From Isoetes taiwanensis (taxonomy: Eukaryota; Streptophyta; Lycopodiopsida; Isoetales; Isoetaceae): DNA of 64,000 nucleotides. Each line of letters starts with the position of its first letter. Position 1 is the first letter of the stretch. Both the position numbers and the translations under genes were made by a program. The stretch lies in contig JAJEKV010000107.1 in NCBI GenBank assembly GCA_021234155.1, positions 2,006,997-2,070,996 on the forward strand, given 5' to 3'. Below, piece by piece: positions 59,488-64,000 of this stretch. Under the pieces are notes generated by a model that saw nothing but the letters and a program-made list of their open reading frames with translations, did no database searches and was not told the DNA's origin.

Positions 59488-59516
59488 GCCCAGCAACGCT
59501 GGGCACCATTACTAGT
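59488..59516 (-). repeat. Element X right terminus with hairpin
   Basis: Arm GCCCAGC (59488-59494), loop AAC, arm GCTGGGC (59498-59504), then ACCATTACTAGT. It is the inverted complement of the left terminus with three mismatches; two of them are the paired positions of the hairpin (G-C in one, A-T in the other). Confidence 0.8.
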
Positions 59517-59707
59517 TAATATATAAAAGAGATGTTTCATAAAAGCTGAACCAAGCGTACTCATTGTCAATACAAAACAGAAGAAAAGAAACACATAACA
59601 AATACGTTCCAAAGGAAAAATTACAGAACATAATAACAAACACAACATTTTAACATAAAATGACCATATAATGTTCTAAGACCTCAACTCAAAAGTAAAA
59701 GATTTAC

Positions 59708-59753
59708 CTTGATGCAGAATCTTCTTTAGAAGATGCTTATATGGTTGCAACAG
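59708..59753 (-). CDS. Candidate exon E4 (A2)
   Basis: Identical to 25890-25935: CTACTTGCAG acceptor, LLQPYKHLLKKILHQ, GTAAATC donor. Phase relation to E3 unresolved. Confidence 0.35.
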
Positions 59754-60624
59754 CTGCAAGTAGAGATGCATATAATTGTCAGTGCTAACAAACAAAGGAG
59801 TCCACCTGGTACTCCCTTATTTGCTTCTAGTTCTTAAATAGAAGCCATAGCTAGCCATCGATGATCCACATATTTGGAAGGCAGGAGTTTGATAAATGTG
59901 GATAGGGCTGTGCCCTTAATGACTTGTGGCATCAATCATGTCAGCATGTATTGTATTTGATGCTAAATGCACATGCAAATTATACGCCCCAGGCAAGCAA
60001 ATGAAAGCTCGGGCGATATCAATACATGTGATTATGATAAGAGAGAGACTTGGGTAGGCTGGATTGAGCTTTACGGATGTATTTGCAGAAGTAAACAATG
60101 CAAAAGCTTTATAGAATTTTTATGCAAAGTTGCAGCATGCATGCATCCACCCAGAAACCTAAAAAAATGGCATATATACGCATTGTTGGTGTAGCTCCAC
60201 TGCCAGTGCCTATACCATACTTTAAGGTGATTATCTAGCATAAAAGAATCATGAACATAGGCTTGGATAGAGCATCTACTAAACCCCAAAAAAATTTTAG
60301 AATAAAGAGACCAAACAATACACTAAACTGCTAGGTTATGGACTGGCTTACTTTCATAATACAACGACGACTCTATCCGTAGAAAAGAACGCCACGAAGT
60401 TGGCCATGCAAAATAGGGCTTCTTCCACAGCAAGCAATTATATGCAAGCACCACAATCCCTTGTGGATCCATAGATCTGAAGGATGCCAAAAGAAAGGAA
60501 GGACAGAGCCAGAGGTTCCTTCAAGATAAATGTAATAATAAATCTATAAAGCAAAACCTAGCGTTCTCTATGGAACGTGTAGCAAAAGATGATCCTAAAA
60601 AGCAATAAAATGCAAGATTCTTAC
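59754..60624. other. Intron-like stretch between E4 and E3 (A2)
   Basis: Counterpart of 25936-26810, with no firm exon. Confidence 0.35.
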
Positions 60625-60747
60625 TATTGCCATGGGGTGCCTGAGGTGATGAAGGTGATCTTTGGATATAGCTCCCGAATGGTAGAATCGAATTCTCTTG
60701 CAGAATTACATGCAGTTATGATGGACACCGTAGAGCCCCAGGTTAAT
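60625..60747 (-). CDS. Candidate exon E3 (A2)
   Basis: Same sequence and splice sites as 26811-26933. The absence of any change in 123 bases between copies is consistent with a recent duplication. Confidence 0.5.
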
Positions 60748-61093
60748 CTGCATCAAGCAAAGGATTTAAAAAATGAAATGAAAAGGAATTACATAGATGT
60801 GCATCTGCATGTGGACTCACAATCTAAAACCATCTGCGTAAAACACAGGATTTAGAAAACACAACAGAATTAAATACATCTAAGATGCTTCCATTATATA
60901 AGTAACTTACCACCATTCCTCTAGCAATGCACTCAAATAGCAGCAGTATATCCACATATAACGAAATCTTTCACAGGTCATGAGGAAAGAATCATCATAT
61001 CATTTACAACAGGGTGAATTAAATACTATTGAGTCCCAAATTTGGAGTGGCTTTTCCCAAGAAACTGCAATATTTTTAAGCATGAGCCTTGAC

Positions 61094-61119
61094 CTAGTGC
61101 TCCTTTGAGATCTTTTGTC
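61094..61119 (-). CDS. Candidate micro-exon E2b, 26 bases (A2)
   Basis: Same as 27280-27305 and phase-compatible with E2 and E3. Confidence 0.4.
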
Positions 61120-61437
61120 CTGGAAACAGCAATGTTATATCTTCAAGGCATGTAGAAGTGGCATTCTACTCTACCTTTTGGGCACATATTATGTTCAATG
61201 TCGTGTTGGTAGCAGCAAATACTTAAAAAATAACCACTTATAAACATAGACTGAACACCAAGCGAGGGACATAATAACAATAGCTACTGCTGCTTCTTAC
61301 AAAGAATGAACACAATGCAAGAAACACACAACAATAACGGCTGCTACTTCTTACAAAGAGTTAACACTAAGCAACGAACATAGCAACAATAACTATTGCT
61401 GTTTCCTACAAAATCTAATAGACCTGGTTTTTAATAC

Positions 61438-61505
61438 CTCAATAGAATCCATTGACTTCTTCAAAATGCTTATTAGCCCAGCGTAGGTAAAAGCTGCATT
61501 GAGCA
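61438..61505 (-). CDS. Candidate exon E2 (A2)
   Basis: Same as 27623-27690: VLNAAFTYAGLISILKKSMD, then SIE, between TTTGCAGAG and GTATTA. Confidence 0.5.
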
Positions 61506-61566
61506 CTCTGCAAATAAAAAATAAATTTCATGTTTTCCTTATTCTCAGAAGTTATCCAGAACAAAC

Positions 61567-61639
61567 CTCTAGGTATCTGGACTCCACCATACAAAAGGAT
61601 GTCTCGGATTTGCATGTTTTCTGCATCAAAGAATAGCCC
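61567..61639 (-). CDS. Candidate exon E1 (A2)
   Basis: Same as 27752-27824: GLFFDAENMQIRDILLYGGV, then QIPR. The region between it and the LTR at 62116 carries indels relative to A1. Confidence 0.5.
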
Positions 61640-62115
61640 CTGTGACAAACAAAACCAATTCAAAATACAAATAAGATCTAAATGCAATAAGATGATGTGA
61701 TCAAGGAATAACAGAGCATGGGATATCAGAACTTCCAGCCTCAACATCTAAAATCTAGATCAGACACATGATTGAAATTGCCAAAACACGCTTGAAATCG
61801 CATAGAAATCATTGGACATCTGAATTCACAATCGTAGAGCAAGGCTGCCAAAAAGAAGAAAAAGCCGGGAACCCCTTTCACAAAACCGATTCACAATCAT
61901 GGAGCGGTAGGATAAGGAGATGCCGAATCCCAAAATCCCTTTTCGAAATCCAATTTGCAATCACGGAGCAAGTTAGGAAAATAGAAATGCGAAGCTTCAA
62001 AACCCCATACTTAAAAAAAAAAATGTAGTGATTTTTGGATGCCCGAGAATAATTTCCGTCGACTAAAATAGGAAATTATGCTTAAAAAAAATCCAAAAAA
62101 CTTTCCCACCAGGAC

Positions 62116-63648
62116 TGTGGCGTCCCCTACCGTGATCGATTGCACTCACCGTATACAAACAGAGTTCATCCCCATACCAGCTCCATACTAATATAGGGCC
62201 CTCCACGTATCCGCAACCTTGGAATGTTCTAGTGGGAAGAATGAAGGGGTCATTTACCCTATCTCCCTCAGGGTCTACCTAGGCGCGTAAAGTTTAATAT
62301 ACATGTCGGTAGTGCATACATCAATAACATATGACCACCACGAGGGGTGGCTCACCACATAATCTGCATAGACAAAGATCAAGCACATCATCACATAAGG
62401 GAGCTCTACCCAGGGCTCGGACACAAGGTTGGGTGACAAGCTTGGGTCTCTAGAGGTCAAGCGCATGTGAGTGCAATAATCTGCGGTGGAGTTGGGCGGC
62501 AAAGGAACATGGCGGTTGGGTAGTCCGCTCCATCCGCCCCTCAGTGCACACTTTGTAGAGTAGGTTGAAAAGTGTTGGGACTGGATCAGTAGCTCCCCGG
62601 ATGCATAGCCAAAGGGGCTATTCTGGATTGCATCTCCCGGTTCGATGGGGCGGGTAGGGATCACTCCCTCCGGAGATCTTCATCTTGACTCAAAGGTGAC
62701 TAGAGGGCCACTGCCCTTATCCGACTTGAACCCAATGGAGAGTGACGCATCACTCCACGGGTGTCGAGCCCATGCCTTGCCCACACGCAGTGACAAGCCA
62801 TTAGACCTAGTCCACAGGGATCCCCGGTAGGCCTTACACACCAGAGGGATCATTCTCATGAGTCAGGACATGAACCTCCTTATGAGCCAGTCTGGCCCCT
62901 TCACCCACAACCAGGTGTGGCTCTTGTACACAGGCCGAATATTAGTAGTGCACTAAAGGGACTAGCTAGGAGCATCAACTACTAGGCTTGTAGGCCTCTA
63001 CCCCCCTTCCCAATACAATGAGTCCACAGAGATCATCCATACATCCATATCATCAAAGAACTAAAGAATAATATCTAATCTACATCATAGAAGTTAGGTT
63101 CTTTAGTTAGGGCTCGCTATCTAGGGTTCTATGTGGCTGCTATGGGCAATTCAATAGGCTAAACATGCTAACTCTATGCCCGGAAGGCGAATTAGGCTAT
63201 TGAATTGACGAAATACCTGGTCCCTGGCTTGCTCCTCTTGATCCGAATGCGTCCATGTCGCTGTCTTGCTTGGGGATGCGGTCGGAAAGGGAATCTGACG
63301 AGCTAGGGTGCTCAGGCAGATCTTGGGAGTCGGGATTGACTCTTGAAGCGCGCAAAATGGAGCTCGGAAGGACTGTGGACGAAAGGGAAAACATTATTGG
63401 GGTTTGGTTGCCTTACATAGACTATCGGTTAGGGTTAGGGTTTCTATGACCCTTGGTATGCCCACTTAATGGTTAGAGGTCTAAAGTGCACATTAATAAG
63501 TGTGCACACCCTTGCAAGTTGCCCCCTAGGCCACTTGCTTGGCTACACGTCGGCGCATTAACGTCAATTGGGATGGCGGTATGCGCGTGACAATCTGCAT
63601 ACAATATCACGATCTTGAGACCATTATATATCGTACTAGAACGTCACA
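62116..63648 (-). repeat. Gypsy-2 3' LTR (A2)
   Basis: Begins TGTGGCGTCCCC and ends AACGTCACA. It matches 28304-29826 with indels concentrated in GC-rich tracts. The flank CCCACCAGG-A-C matches A1 (CCCACCAGACC), showing one insertion that was later duplicated. Confidence 0.85.
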
Positions 63649-64000
63649 TTCTCCCCACCTTAAAATGATCTTCGTCCAAAGATCGTGGGTCTCCCCACCT
63701 TGGGATCTTCTTGTCCCTGCAACAACTTGATGCACACACTTTATTATTACTACACTTATACATTTATTAACATTACTTTTTAAGTAATACTTTAAAACAT
63801 TATTATTTACTCAATATGTTAAAAACAATATTTGTATTTATTCAAGTTTATCGGTTTCATTATGTTTTCTCGGTACTCTTCATTCCTTGCAACACATTCC
63901 AATTACAATTGTGTTGCAAGTCTTTGTTCTTCGACCCTTACGCCCCTCGGGGAGCTCTATTGGCTGTAAGTCGATACTACGTTAGTACTATTTCAATAAT
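63649..64000 (-). other. Gypsy-2 polypurine tract and 3' internal end (A2), continues off window
   Basis: TTCTCCCCACCTTA (63649-63662) is the minus-strand polypurine tract. The rest matches 29841-30176. The remainder of the element, if present, lies beyond the window. Confidence 0.75.

Larger units (their letters stand above)
53380..59516. mobile_element. Element X, uninterrupted copy with hairpin-bearing inverted termini
   Basis: 6137 bp between 29 bp inverted termini (53380-53408 and 59488-59516) that match at 26 of 29 positions. Each terminus contains ACTAGT, then A/T-ATGGT, then a self-complementary hairpin. The interior holds exon-like minus-strand ORFs and a 181 bp tandem repeat. No transposase, helicase, RT or integrase was recognised, so it would be non-autonomous or of unknown type. 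TTAA lies near both ends (TTAACTAA before, GTTAAT after), but a target duplication is not certain. A third terminus at 5262-5291 shows it is a family. Confidence 0.65.
52887..64000 (+). repeat. Segmental duplication, copy A2 (uninterrupted, runs off the window)
   Basis: Direct copy of 5936-12309 plus 25422-30176. It keeps the pre-insertion target of Gypsy-1 at 59241-59253. Differences from A1 include a ~98 bp insertion (53063-53160), one instead of two 64 bp units near 58.25 kb, about 70 bp fewer near 58.64 kb, and scattered indels in GC-rich tracts. Confidence 0.92.

Noticed and set aside
1-64000. CRISPR arrays, bacterial operons, rRNA or tRNA genes
   Set aside because: No regularly spaced short repeats of CRISPR type, no ribosome-binding-site organised operons and no tRNA or rRNA signatures were seen. 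tRNA-like matches are retrotransposon primer sites.

Overview
This is nuclear DNA of a land plant with a large, transposon-rich genome. The evidence is plant-type chromodomain Ty3/gypsy elements, a Ty1/copia element primed by initiator tRNA-Met, a plant LINE, and decayed but intron-containing copies of two host genes: a SWEET sugar transporter and an RlmI-like SAM-dependent methyltransferase. Long AT-rich introns and repeated nesting would fit a fern or gymnosperm, but the sequence does not settle the lineage. No complete, clearly functional protein-coding gene is visible.

Layout: 1-430, a ~225 bp tandem repeat. 3161-4068, SWEET pseudogene. 5262-5291, a hairpin-plus-ACTAGT terminus. 5936-30176, copy A1 of a large direct segmental duplication. 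Inside A1 lie element X (6311-25696, hairpin-bearing inverted termini, interrupted by a 13.1 kb gypsy element, Gypsy-1, at 12310-25421), a multi-exon unrecognised minus-strand gene model (25890-27824), and the 3' LTR and 3' end of Gypsy-2. Gypsy-2 is on the minus strand (28304 to about 35.4 kb) and lacks its 5' LTR. 35.4-44.15 kb holds a decayed host region with an RlmI-like methyltransferase pseudogene (41137-41579) and a degenerate 760 bp tandem duplication. 44156-49178 is a Copia element on the minus strand with 177 bp LTRs and a TGATG target duplication. About 50.4-52.92 kb is a decayed LINE. 52887-64000 is copy A2 of the duplication, continuing past the window end; it holds an uninterrupted X (53380-59516), the same gene exons and the same Gypsy-2 LTR.

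The two duplicate copies give a relative history. The Gypsy-2 LTR and X are in both copies and so predate the duplication. Gypsy-1 is only in A1, with GGGT on both sides, and A2 preserves the empty site at 59244-59247, so Gypsy-1 came later.

The most interesting item is X: about 6.1 kb, ended by near-perfect 29 bp inverted repeats, each of which folds into its own 7 bp/3 nt hairpin. The two termini differ by a compensatory base-pair change. A related terminus lies at 5262-5291. X also holds 181 bp tandem repeats and exon-like minus-strand ORFs. I could not assign it to a family; a Helitron-like (Helentron/HLE2 type) or unknown TIR element are the leading ideas.

Caution: differences between A1 and A2, and between the Gypsy-1 LTRs, cluster at CTG/CAG/CCGG-rich spots while AT-rich stretches are almost identical. 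Several reading-frame breaks may therefore be consensus errors at methylated motifs in a long-read assembly rather than true decay.
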